Assembly (NCBI GenBank): GCA_900545995.1
Contig: URBM01000111.1
Location: 1-6,165 of the forward strand
Source of the DNA: an uncultured Collinsella sp.
GTDB lineage: Bacteria; Actinomycetota; Coriobacteriia; Coriobacteriales; Coriobacteriaceae
DNA length: 6,165 nt
Direction of reading: 5' to 3'
Numbering within the stretch: the first letter of the stretch is position 1; the number at the start of each line of letters is the position of its first letter. A program made the position numbers and the translations under genes. Under the pieces are notes generated by a model that was given only the letters and a program-made list of their open reading frames with translations, ran no database searches and was not told where the DNA came from. This document shows positions 1 to 6,119 of this stretch, piece after piece.

Positions 1-48
1 TCTACACGAGCCTTATCGTCGGCAGCGTCAGATGTGTATAAGAGACAG
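1..48 (+). other. Illumina Nextera read-1 adapter with i5 index (synthetic, not genomic)
   Basis: Bases 1-7 match the end of the P5 primer and bases 16-29 (TCGTCGGCAGCGTC) the Nextera read-1 overhang. Bases 30-48 are the 19-base Tn5 mosaic end AGATGTGTATAAGAGACAG. The eight bases between P5 and overhang (8-15, GAGCCTTA) sit exactly where an i5 index belongs, and I recall that string as a standard Nextera i5 index. The insert therefore starts at 49. Any reading frame or motif placed in 1-48 is artefact. Confidence 0.98.
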
Positions 49-130
49 TCGCAAGGGCGGCTCGACCGTGGCGGCCGCCATTATGAACGCGCTACTCTAC
101 CAGATCACGCGCCCAGGCGGCCCGAAGTGA
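49..130 (+). CDS. cobH: Precorrin-8X methylmutase (CobH/CbiC), 3' end only
   Basis: Only the last 26 codons (from 50) and the TGA stop (128-130) are present; the rest lies beyond the contig end. The visible tail contains RKGGSTVAAAIMNALL followed by a short Pro/Gly-rich end. This resembles the conserved C-terminal block of precorrin-8X methylmutase, where a GRKGGS segment leads into an Ala-rich helix ending in NAL. That enzyme moves a methyl group from C-11 to C-12 of the corrin macrocycle to give (cobalt-)hydrogenobyrinic acid, a cytoplasmic step of cobalamin synthesis. Its stop overlaps the start of the next gene, a precorrin-6A reductase, in a GTGA arrangement, which supports the call. The identity rests on a short tail plus context and is recalled from the family, not searched. 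Another corrin enzyme with a similar end remains possible. Confidence 0.6.
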
Positions 131-900
131 CGGCGCCCGCATCCGCGCCGGCGCTGCGCATCTTCGCCGGCACCACCGAGGGCCGACTTCTGTGCGAATG
201 GGCGAGCGAGGCGGGCATCCCCGCCCGTGCCTACGCGGCAACCGAGTACGGAGGCGAGCTTTTGGGCGAGCTTCCGGGCATCGAGGTGCATGCGGGCAGG
301 CTCGACGAGGCCGACATGGAGCGCGAGCTTTTCGGCGCGCGCATCGTCGTCGACGCCACGCACCCCTTCGCTACGCTCGCAAGCGGCAACATCCGGGCCG
401 CTTCGCTCGCCGTGGGTGCACGATGCCTGCGCCTTGCGCGCCCGGCCGAGGCGCTGCCCAAAGGCGTCGTGTCGGTCGCGTCGATCGCCTGCGCGGCGCG
501 CTTTCTCTCCGAGAACCCGGGTCGCGCGCTTCTCACGACGGGGAGCAAGGAGCTTGCTCCCTACACGCGCGTCGCCGATTTCGCGGAGCGCTTCTTCGTG
601 CGTGTGCTCCCGCTGCCCGGTGCTATAACGAAGTGCATCGACGCGGGGTTTTCGCCGTCGCACGTCATCGGCATGCAGGGACCCTTCACCCGCGAGCTCA
701 ACGAGGCGATGCTTCGGCAGGTGGGCGCCCAGTGGCTTGTGACCAAGGACTCGGGAACCGTAGGCGGCACGGCCGAGAAGCTCGCCGCCGCGCGCGACGT
801 GGGAGCGCGCTGCATCGTGGTCACCCGTCCCGCCGAGGGAAGCGGGGCCCTTTCGCTTCGGGAAGTGGAAGACGCGCTCTTACAGGAGTTCGCGCGCTAG
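127..900 (+). CDS. cobK: Precorrin-6A / cobalt-precorrin-6A reductase (CobK/CbiJ)
   Basis: This cytoplasmic enzyme reduces the macrocycle of (cobalt-)precorrin-6A to precorrin-6B with NAD(P)H during cobalamin ring synthesis. Numbering from the GTG at 127 (257 aa, normal for the family), the hallmarks are a nucleotide-binding FAGTTEGR at 13-20 and DATHPFA at 76-82. They continue with TTGSKEL at 137-143, GMQGPF at 182-187, and TKDSG with GG and EK at 206-218. I chose the GTG at 127 because it overlaps the preceding TGA by four bases (GTGA), implying translational coupling, and because the FAGTTEGR strand then lies at the usual distance from the N-terminus. The open frame runs back to a GTG at 34, but that codon is adapter. 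The anaerobic CbiJ branch is more likely if the host is a gut anaerobe, which the sequence alone cannot prove. The gene is clearly richer in G+C than the genes after 1114. The stop lies inside a strong hairpin. Confidence 0.92.
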   Translation: MTAPASAPALRIFAGTTEGRLLCEWASEAGIPARAYAATEYGGELLGELPGIEVHAGRLDEADMERELFGARIVVDATHPFATLASGNIRAASLAVGARCLRLARPAEALPKGVVSVASIACAARFLSENPGRALLTTGSKELAPYTRVADFAERFFVRVLPLPGAITKCIDAGFSPSHVIGMQGPFTRELNEAMLRQVGAQWLVTKDSGTVGGTAEKLAAARDVGARCIVVTRPAEGSGALSLREVEDALLQEFAR

Positions 901-922
901 GCGCTCGCCGCGCCTAGCGCGC
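892..922 (+). terminator. Terminator-like hairpin over the cobK stop
   Basis: Bases 892-904 pair perfectly with 910-922, giving a 13-bp GC-rich stem with a five-base loop (905-909, TCGCC). The TAG stop of cobK (898-900) is inside the left arm. A second small stem follows at once, with 923-928 pairing to 933-938 around a four-base loop. Neither is followed by a T-run, so intrinsic termination is plausible from stem strength but not textbook. The hairpins could instead protect the 3' end of the transcript. Confidence 0.5.
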
Positions 923-938
923 CCTCGCGCCCGCGAGG

Positions 939-1031
939 AGGATCGCCTCGAGCAAGCTCGACCCGTACAAGCCCGTTATCCGCCAATAGCTAGAGGACGA
1001 CGCCCGGAACTGGCGCAAGCGGCCCTTCAAT
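939..1031 (+). pseudogene. IS21-type transposase (IstA) remnant
   Basis: In frame with base 951 the sequence reads SKLDPYKPVIRQ, then a TAG stop at 987-989, then LEDDARNWRK ending at 1019. This resembles the start of the catalytic region of IS21-family IstA, where SKLDPYK is followed by an acidic segment and a WRKQRHTA-like block. The stop occupies a position where Trp is expected (TGG to TAG by one base). Similarity ends at about 1019, just before a composition change and a palindrome. Only about 25-30 codons can be recognised; no IstB, no terminal inverted repeats and no target duplication are visible. It is a dead scrap, not a functional element. An ISL3-type transposase can carry a similar KLDPYK motif, so the family is likely but not certain. 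Confidence 0.45.
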
Positions 1032-1101
1032 AAGTTGCGGTGAAATAGTGTCTGTTTTTTGCTGCTAGATAGCATATTCAGTCCCTAATTCGCCGCAACT
1101 T
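1032..1101. repeat. 70-base imperfect palindrome (candidate dispersed repeat)
   Basis: Bases 1032-1040 (AAGTTGCGG) are the exact reverse complement of 1093-1101. Pairing continues inward with a few mismatches: 1042-1044 with 1089-1091, 1046-1048 with 1085-1087, and 1052-1054 with 1079-1081, leaving a T-rich centre holding TTTTTT at 1055-1060. The element lies 12 bases past the permease stop (1114) and just after the transposase scrap. As a terminator for the - strand operon it would be long but lacks a T-run after the outer stem. The long, mismatched, fully intergenic palindrome is more like a REP/MITE-type dispersed element. I cannot count copies from this window. Confidence 0.55.
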
Positions 1102-1113
1102 GTCGGTGGTGGC

Positions 1114-2328
1114 TTACTGGTAGCGTAGGCACTCCACCGGGTTGAGCTTTGCCGCGCGGCGAGCGGGGTAGAAGCCAAAGATTACGCCGATGCCGACGGA
1201 GACGGCGAAGGCCAGCAGCACCGTGGCGATTGAAAAACTCGGTGTGATTTGCCCGCTGGCTCCGAGCTCGCCAAGAATCCCGGATCCGGAGGCAAACATC
1301 GCGAGGCCCCAGGCCAGCAGATAGCCTATCAGGACACCCAGTAGGCCACCGGTGACGCACAGCGCCGAGGACTCGGCCAAAAACTGCGCGGTGATATCGC
1401 GGCGACTGGCGCCCAAGGCACGGCGAATACCGATCTCGCGGATGCGCTCGGTCACGTTGGTGAGCATCATATTCATAATGCCGATCCCGCCGACAAGCAG
1501 CGAGATACTGGCGACAGCACCCATGATGAGCGAGAATGCGCCCATAAAGGAGTTGAGTGCATCGATGGCGCTTTTCATGGAGGTCGCCGATACACTGTCG
1601 TACTCATCGTCCTCCGAGATGCCCTTCATCGCGCGCACCTTGGACTCGATGTTTTTGCAGAGCTCATCCATGTCCGTTCCCTCGGCGGCAAGTGCCGTCA
1701 CGCTGGGGAATGAAGGATTCTCGTCGCCAAACAGGCCGGAGATGGTTTCGCGCGGCATATACAGCGTGAGCGAGCCCATGGAGTCGCTGCCGCCATCAAT
1801 CACGCCTACAATCTGCACCTCGCCGTTGGACACTTTGATGGTTTTTCCCAGCGCATCCTGTTCGTTACCGTAAAGCTGATCGGCGCCGCCGCGGCTGATG
1901 AGCGCGACGCGCGAGCCTGCCTTTGACTCGACATCGGTGTAGGTGCGCCCCGCAACGAGCTTACTGGCACCCACGGCGTCGAGCATGTCGCTATCGACAC
2001 CCTGTGCCATGACGGTATAGCTTTTATCGCCGGTCTTGTACTCGGTATACGCGCTTTTGACAATGCCGATCTGTTCTATCTGCGGCACCAGTTTTTTAAG
2101 CTTCTGGACGTCAGAATCAGAGAGTTCTTGGGACGAATAGATCTGAACCATGCGAGCTGCGTTGAGGCCCAGGCTGTTTACCAGGCTGTTTTGGATGCCG
2201 CCGATGAGCGAAGTCATGGCGATAACCGAGGCGATGCCGATGACAATGCCCAGGATGGTGAGCAGGCTGCGTCCCTTGTTGGCCTCGAGCGAGTGAAGGG
2301 CTTCTTGGACCAGATCGCGGGTGCTCAT
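1114..2328 (-). CDS. MacB/FtsX-type ABC transporter permease (YknZ-like)
   Basis: This is the membrane subunit of a type VII (mechanotransmission) ABC exporter. The 404-aa protein has the MacB layout. TM1 is at about 21-43 (RSLLTILGIVIGIASVI), followed by an extracytoplasmic MacB_PCD-type domain at about 45-255. TM2 is at about 262-288, TM3 at 320-346 and TM4 at 366-388. Between TM2 and TM3 is the family signature GGIGIMNMMLTNVTERIREI with IRRALGASRRDI (about 280-312), the cytoplasmic coupling helix contacting the ATPase. The C-terminus GFYPARRAAKLNPVECLRYQ (385-404) is typical and shows that the protein is complete. The ATG at 2328 overlaps the ATPase TGA by four bases (ATGA). AGGAG at 2336-2340 lies seven bases upstream of it and fixes the start. 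It has only four predicted TM helices and no fused ATPase, so it matches the split Gram-positive YknZ type and not one-piece E. coli MacB. The substrate cannot be read from sequence. Confidence 0.93.
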   Translation of the reverse strand: MSTRDLVQEALHSLEANKGRSLLTILGIVIGIASVIAMTSLIGGIQNSLVNSLGLNAARMVQIYSSQELSDSDVQKLKKLVPQIEQIGIVKSAYTEYKTGDKSYTVMAQGVDSDMLDAVGASKLVAGRTYTDVESKAGSRVALISRGGADQLYGNEQDALGKTIKVSNGEVQIVGVIDGGSDSMGSLTLYMPRETISGLFGDENPSFPSVTALAAEGTDMDELCKNIESKVRAMKGISEDDEYDSVSATSMKSAIDALNSFMGAFSLIMGAVASISLLVGGIGIMNMMLTNVTERIREIGIRRALGASRRDITAQFLAESSALCVTGGLLGVLIGYLLAWGLAMFASGSGILGELGASGQITPSFSIATVLLAFAVSVGIGVIFGFYPARRAAKLNPVECLRYQ

Positions 2329-3098
2329 GCCCTCGCTCCTTTCGGCTGATTGGTGGTTGCAGAAATCGCGGGCAGATTGTTGACGGCCCCGCGTAGCGTA
2401 TTCGGTGTATGCGCGATATATGCGCCGTCATGGATTCGACCGTCGCGAATGGTCACGGCACGATCGGCCTCGGCGGCAATTCCTGGGTCGTGCGTGATGA
2501 GCACGATAGTTTTGCCTCGCTCCTGAAGCCTGTGGAAGGTTTCCATGACGAGTGCTCCGGTTGTCGAGTCCAGGTTTCCCGTCGGCTCGTCGGCTAGAAT
2601 GATGGGTGGGTCATTGACGAGGGCGCGCGCGATTGCGATGCGCTGCATTTGGCCGCCCGAGAGCTCGGATATGCGGTGGTCCCAGTGGTCGACGGGCAGC
2701 GTGACAGCCTGCAGCGCGTGCACGGCGCGCATTTCGCGCTGGCTTCGGGGCACGTTGGTGTAGGCCAGCGGCAGCATGACGTTTTCGATAACCGACAGGC
2801 GCGGCAGCAGGTTGAAGCTCTGAAAGACAAAGCCAATGCTCAGCGCGCGCACCTCGGTGAGCTCATCATCGTCGAGTTCGGCGACGTTGAGCCCTTGCAG
2901 GTAATAGTCGCCCGCCGTTGGTTTGTCCAGGCAGCCCAGGATGTTCATGAGCGTCGACTTGCCCGAGCCCGAGGGGCCGGTGATGGCGACGAACTCACCG
3001 GGGTTCACCGCCAGGCTCACGTTGTGCAGGATGTGGGCGCAACCGGCCTCGCTCTCAAAGATGCGGTGCACGTTGCGGATGTCGATGACGGGACGCAT
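2325..3098 (-). CDS. MacB/LolD-type ABC transporter ATP-binding protein (YknY-like)
   Basis: This cytoplasmic ATPase powers the permease encoded just downstream. The 257-aa protein has every nucleotide-binding element: Walker A GPSGSGKST at 41-49, Q-loop Gln93 in VFQSFNLLP, signature LSGGQ at 146-150, Walker B IILADE ending at catalytic Glu171, and switch His203 in ITHD. The MQRIAIARAL after the signature has Met where Gln is usual in this family, a mild change. A tail of about 30 residues (226-257) extends past the usual end. The ATG at 3098 shares one base with the adaptor stop (TAATG), so translation is probably coupled. Only a weak GAGG lies upstream, consistent with reinitiation. The order adaptor, ATPase, permease is that of B. 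subtilis yknXYZ. All catalytic residues are intact, so it should be active. Confidence 0.94.
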   Translation of the reverse strand: MRPVIDIRNVHRIFESEAGCAHILHNVSLAVNPGEFVAITGPSGSGKSTLMNILGCLDKPTAGDYYLQGLNVAELDDDELTEVRALSIGFVFQSFNLLPRLSVIENVMLPLAYTNVPRSQREMRAVHALQAVTLPVDHWDHRISELSGGQMQRIAIARALVNDPPIILADEPTGNLDSTTGALVMETFHRLQERGKTIVLITHDPGIAAEADRAVTIRDGRIHDGAYIAHTPNTLRGAVNNLPAISATTNQPKGARA

Positions 3099-4510
3099 TA
3101 CTTGCCCTCGTCGTCAGACATATTGTCGCCGCCGTCTGCCGTCATGCCTGTGCCGGTATCCGTCACGATGGTGTCGCCGTCGCGTAACTTGGTAACCGGG
3201 ACGTCTGGGTTGATCTCGTTGCCCTGGTCGTCGCGCTTGACCTGCGTCTTACCGACTACAGCCTCGTTGTCGTTTTGCGTCACGACGGTCACCTTCACGC
3301 GGCGCGTCTTCTTGCCTTCCGAATCGGTGGCCAGATTGACGTAATAGTGCTCGCCGTCTTCGGTCATCAGCGCCATGGTCGGCACCATAACCACGTCGTC
3401 GAGCTTCTCGGTCACTACCGAGACCTCGGCAGTCATACCCGGCTTAAGGCGACTGTCAGGTGCTTCGATGAGGATGTCGACGTTAAAGGTCACACTGCCG
3501 CCGCTCCCGGAGGAGGAGTCGGAGTTTGCCACCGAGGCGATAGCCGTGACGGTGCCCTGGCTCACGATATCGGGAAACGCGGGATAGGTCACGTTGGCGC
3601 TTTGGCCCACGGCAATTTTGGCGATATCCTTTTCGCCCACCTGAACCGTCACCTTCATCTTGGACAGGTCGGCGATCTGCATGCACTGCTTGCCGCCGCT
3701 CGTGTCGCCTTCGCCCATGATCATGCCTCCGGTTACCGTGGCACCGACTTTGGCGTTGAGCTCGACGATGTTGCCCGAGCTGGGGGCCTTTACGGTGCGC
3801 TCGGCCGCCTTTGCCGTTGCCTGCTCGAGCGTTGCCTGGGCCGAGGCGAGGTTGCGCTGGGCGGTCGAGACGGCATTGGCGTTGGCGTTTGCGTCCGATG
3901 GGGCGGTCGATCCGTCACCGTCCGTTGCCGGTGCGGCCTGTGCGGCCGCGAGTGCCGCCTTTGCATTGTTCAGGTCTTCCTGGGCGGCCGCGACCGCGCG
4001 CTGCGCCTCGGAAACAGCGTTATCGAGCGCGTCGTTCTTAATGGTCATGAGCACGTCGCCCTCGTTGACGCTCTGCCCTGCCTGCACGTTGATCTGCGCC
4101 ACCGTACCATCGACGGAAGGGGAGACGACCGAGGCTGAAATAGGCTTGAGCTGTCCCTTGGCTTCGACTGTGGTGGTAAACGTGCCTTCGGTGACCATGT
4201 CGGTCACCGGTCCGTTGGTGCCTGCGGGTTGCGCGTTGATGACCAGCGTTGCGATGATGGCAATGAGCGCGATGGCACCCACGACGCCGGCGGTAATACC
4301 GCGTCGAATCAGCTTTTTGCGTCGACGTTCGGCACGCTTTGCCTTGAGCTTGGCATACGCCTCTTCATCGGAAATCTCGGCCGTATCGTTCGTGCGTCCG
4401 CTCTCCTCGTCGGCATGTACGTCTGTGATCAGAGGAAGCGTTTCGGTGGCACCTTCGGGCGTGCGCTCGGTATCATTTGGGCCCGGGGTGATCCTGGGGA
4501 CATTCGGCAT
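3098..4510 (-). CDS. HlyD/MacA-type periplasmic-adaptor-like subunit (YknX-like)
   Basis: This membrane-anchored adaptor should sit on the outer face of the permease and help drive export. In the 470-aa product, residues 1-50 are an acidic cytoplasmic tail and 54-70 a basic stretch rich in Arg/Lys. Residues 71-92 form one membrane helix. A lipoyl-like half follows at about 125-160 (VDGTVAQINVQAGQSVNEGDVL) and its partner is at 236-258 (KAPSSGNIVELNAKVGATV). Between them are two short Ala-rich coiled-coil arms (about 160-192 and 213-236) joined by an Asp/Asn/Ala linker. A beta-barrel segment follows at about 285-370, with LKPGMTAEV at 355-363, then a membrane-proximal domain. I chose the ATG at 4510 because AAAGGAG (4516-4522) sits five bases upstream. 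The longer frame to 4573 starts inside a hairpin. The short hairpin arms fit a Gram-positive adaptor without an outer-membrane channel. The charged C-terminal tail is low complexity. Confidence 0.88.
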   Translation of the reverse strand: MPNVPRITPGPNDTERTPEGATETLPLITDVHADEESGRTNDTAEISDEEAYAKLKAKRAERRRKKLIRRGITAGVVGAIALIAIIATLVINAQPAGTNGPVTDMVTEGTFTTTVEAKGQLKPISASVVSPSVDGTVAQINVQAGQSVNEGDVLMTIKNDALDNAVSEAQRAVAAAQEDLNNAKAALAAAQAAPATDGDGSTAPSDANANANAVSTAQRNLASAQATLEQATAKAAERTVKAPSSGNIVELNAKVGATVTGGMIMGEGDTSGGKQCMQIADLSKMKVTVQVGEKDIAKIAVGQSANVTYPAFPDIVSQGTVTAIASVANSDSSSGSGGSVTFNVDILIEAPDSRLKPGMTAEVSVVTEKLDDVVMVPTMALMTEDGEHYYVNLATDSEGKKTRRVKVTVVTQNDNEAVVGKTQVKRDDQGNEINPDVPVTKLRDGDTIVTDTGTGMTADGGDNMSDDEGK

Positions 4511-4540
4511 AGCGTCTCCTTTATAGAAAGAACCTCGATA

Positions 4541-4546
4541 ATTATA
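4541..4546 (-). promoter_or_regulatory. Possible -10 box for the exporter operon
   Basis: Read on the - strand, 4546-4541 is a perfect TATAAT, about 30 bases upstream of the adaptor ATG at 4510, leaving room for a short leader with the AAAGGAG site. I find no convincing TTGACA-like -35 box 16-18 bases further upstream; that position is GC-rich hairpin. The box may be an extended or activator-dependent promoter or a chance match. Confidence 0.3.
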
Positions 4547-4574
4547 TGCGCCCACCGGTTGGGGCGGGCGCATA
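4545..4574 (-). terminator. Hairpin between L,D-transpeptidase and exporter genes
   Basis: Bases 4545-4553 (TATGCGCCC) pair perfectly with 4566-4574, giving a 9-bp stem with a 12-base loop. It lies about 70 bases past the transpeptidase stop and 35 bases before the adaptor start. On the - strand it is followed by AT-rich sequence (TAATTA), not a clean T-run, so it is a weak or partial terminator of the transpeptidase message. It may allow some read-through into the exporter operon. Confidence 0.5.
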
Positions 4575-4642
4575 GGACGGTTTCTTTCGGAACTGTTAGA
4601 TTGGTCGCAGCGGTTCCACGTTGTAGGAATGCGTGCGTTGCA

Positions 4643-6119
4643 CTACGAGTGGACAACCACGCACAGGCCGACTTTGATGCAGTCGTGAAGTGCCTTGGCG
4701 TCGGCCAGGCGCAGGTTGATGCAACCGTGGCTGCCGCACCACTTGTAGGAGTTGGGGTCGTCAAAGCTCTTGTCGTTTTGCCACGTTGCATCGTGGAAGC
4801 CGACCATGTTTCCCTCAAACGGCATCCAATAGCTGACCGGGCTCTCGTATTTTGGCTTGCCGGTCTCAGGGTCCTTGGCACCGATGAGCTTGCTGGCGCC
4901 ATCGTTGCTGTTAATCTGCCATACGCCCTCGGGGGTGGCGTCCTCTCCCGGCTTGCCGGAGATAAAGTTGGCCTCCCACACGATGTTGCCGCTCTCGTCG
5001 TAGTAGCGCGCGTGCTGCTCGGATAGATCGACATCGACGTATGCCTTCCAGTCGGGCTCTCCCTTTGCGGTAAAGGTGTCGGCCTTCTGGGAGTACTTGA
5101 TCTCGATTTCGCCGGTCTGTTTGTTGTTAATGGCGTCCTCGACCTGCTTGGCGAGCGAGCTGCTGTCGATGGACCAACCAAAGTCGCCGCCTTCTACGGC
5201 GCATTGCTTGCCATCGGCGCGCGTCCACCAGCGAGTGGAGCCCACGGTGTTAAAGCCGTTGGCGAGCTCGGCTGCCCAGCTGCTGATCTGCGACGTATCG
5301 AGTGTGGGGTTGGCCGGATCGGCAAAGCTGATCCACTGCAACACGGAGCTGCCATCAACCTTGCCGGCATCCTCGCCGTTGAGCTTGAGGGTCACGTTGA
5401 CGCCCAGGAAGTTGTTAGCGGCATCGCATGCGGCCTGAATCTGATCATCGGTCAGCGTTCCATTGAGCGGCTCATAGGCATCGTTGCCGAGCTTGGAAAG
5501 GTCTACGGTCTCGGACAGCGAGGCAAGCTCGAGCTCGGCATACTTAATGACATGCTCGCGGTTGATTTTTTCGTTGGAGCGCGCCTTCTCGACGGTAAAC
5601 TTGCCGGCCTGCTCGTCAAAGGAGCTATTGGCCTCGAACGTGCCCGAACGGCCCTCGTTAAACTCGTCGATGGCGGCGCCCAGATCCTTCTCAAACTTCT
5701 TTTGGTCAAAGGTGTCGGAGAGCATGGACAGGTCGACGTCTTGATCAAGATCGACTTCGTTGGAGGTAGCGGTTGTTTTGGTCTTGCCGCTTAAGGATTC
5801 CACAAGGCGGACCGGCCATACAAAGGCTTCGTTGTGGCTGATGATCTCTTTTGCGGCAGCTTCGCCGTCGACGATGGGCTCATCAGACTCGGGCTGATAC
5901 GTCCAGCTAAAGTCATCGCCTGTCACGGTGAGCTTATAGTGCTTCCAAGCCGAGTTGACCTTGGTTGCGGCAGACGAAGCGTTTGAGAACGAGACGTCGA
6001 CGCCGGCGATGGCGGTATTGGGGTAGGCTAGCTGGGAAAACGCTACGACGCCTACTATATAGACAATGACGATAAGACCCAGGACGACAAAGAGTGTCGT
6101 CTTTTTGCCCGACTTATTG
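4643..6119 (-). CDS. Membrane-anchored YkuD-type L,D-transpeptidase, 5' truncated
   Basis: This enzyme forms or remodels 3-3 peptidoglycan cross-links, or attaches groups to stem peptides, outside the membrane. The 491 genomic residues start with a basic NKSGKK and a membrane helix at about 8-27, so it is a signal-anchored protein. The motif FSQLAYPNTAIAGVDVSF follows. The middle (about 35-345) looks like the PG_binding_4-type region common in Gram-positive L,D-transpeptidases. The YkuD domain is at about 360-490. It carries the conserved His442 (GFHDA) and the catalytic SHGCINLR with nucleophile Cys466 (codon 4721-4723). The TAG stop is at 4643-4645. The N-terminus is cut by the contig end; because the membrane helix is already near residue 8, only a short cytoplasmic piece should be missing. 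The open frame continues into adapter up to 6148, but those ten residues are artefact. Three further Cys (461, 480, 486) lie close to the active-site Cys. Confidence 0.93.

Noticed and set aside
34..126. Extended N-terminus of cobK from the GTG at 34
   Set aside because: The start codon and first five codons are adapter, and 50-130 encodes the end of another gene in a different frame.
97..663. - strand open frame opposite cobK
   Set aside because: Arg-rich composition typical of an antisense frame in high-GC DNA; cobK motifs on the + strand are unambiguous.
948..961. Short palindrome TCGAGC/GCTCGA as an operator
   Set aside because: Six-base arms inside the transposase-like coding scrap are expected by chance in GC-rich DNA.
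1055..1060. TTTTTT as the T-run of an intrinsic terminator on the + strand
   Set aside because: It lies in the centre of the palindrome and not after a completed stem, and no + strand gene ends directly before it apart from the transposase scrap.
3275..4138. Long + strand open frame opposite the adaptor gene
   Set aside because: It is an antisense shadow in GC-rich DNA. Its product resembles no family I know, and the opposite strand holds a clear HlyD-type protein.
4511..4573. Upstream ATG at 4573 for the adaptor gene
   Set aside because: It lies inside a perfect hairpin with no ribosome site before it, whereas the ATG at 4510 has AAAGGAG five bases upstream.
4229..5026. Long + strand open frame across the adaptor/transpeptidase boundary
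   Set aside because: It spans an intergenic hairpin and overlaps two well-supported genes antisense; no domain is recognisable.
4429..5181. - strand Ser/Thr/Arg-rich open frame within the transpeptidase
   Set aside because: It is an out-of-frame reading of the same coding DNA with biased, non-protein-like composition.
5204..5794. + strand open frame opposite the L,D-transpeptidase
   Set aside because: Shadow frame with no start context; the - strand frame carries membrane anchor and catalytic SHGC motif.
49..6119. CRISPR array, tRNA or rRNA gene, prophage or toxin-antitoxin genes
   Set aside because: I looked for regularly spaced direct repeats, cloverleaf ends, conserved rRNA strings and typical small paired genes and saw none.
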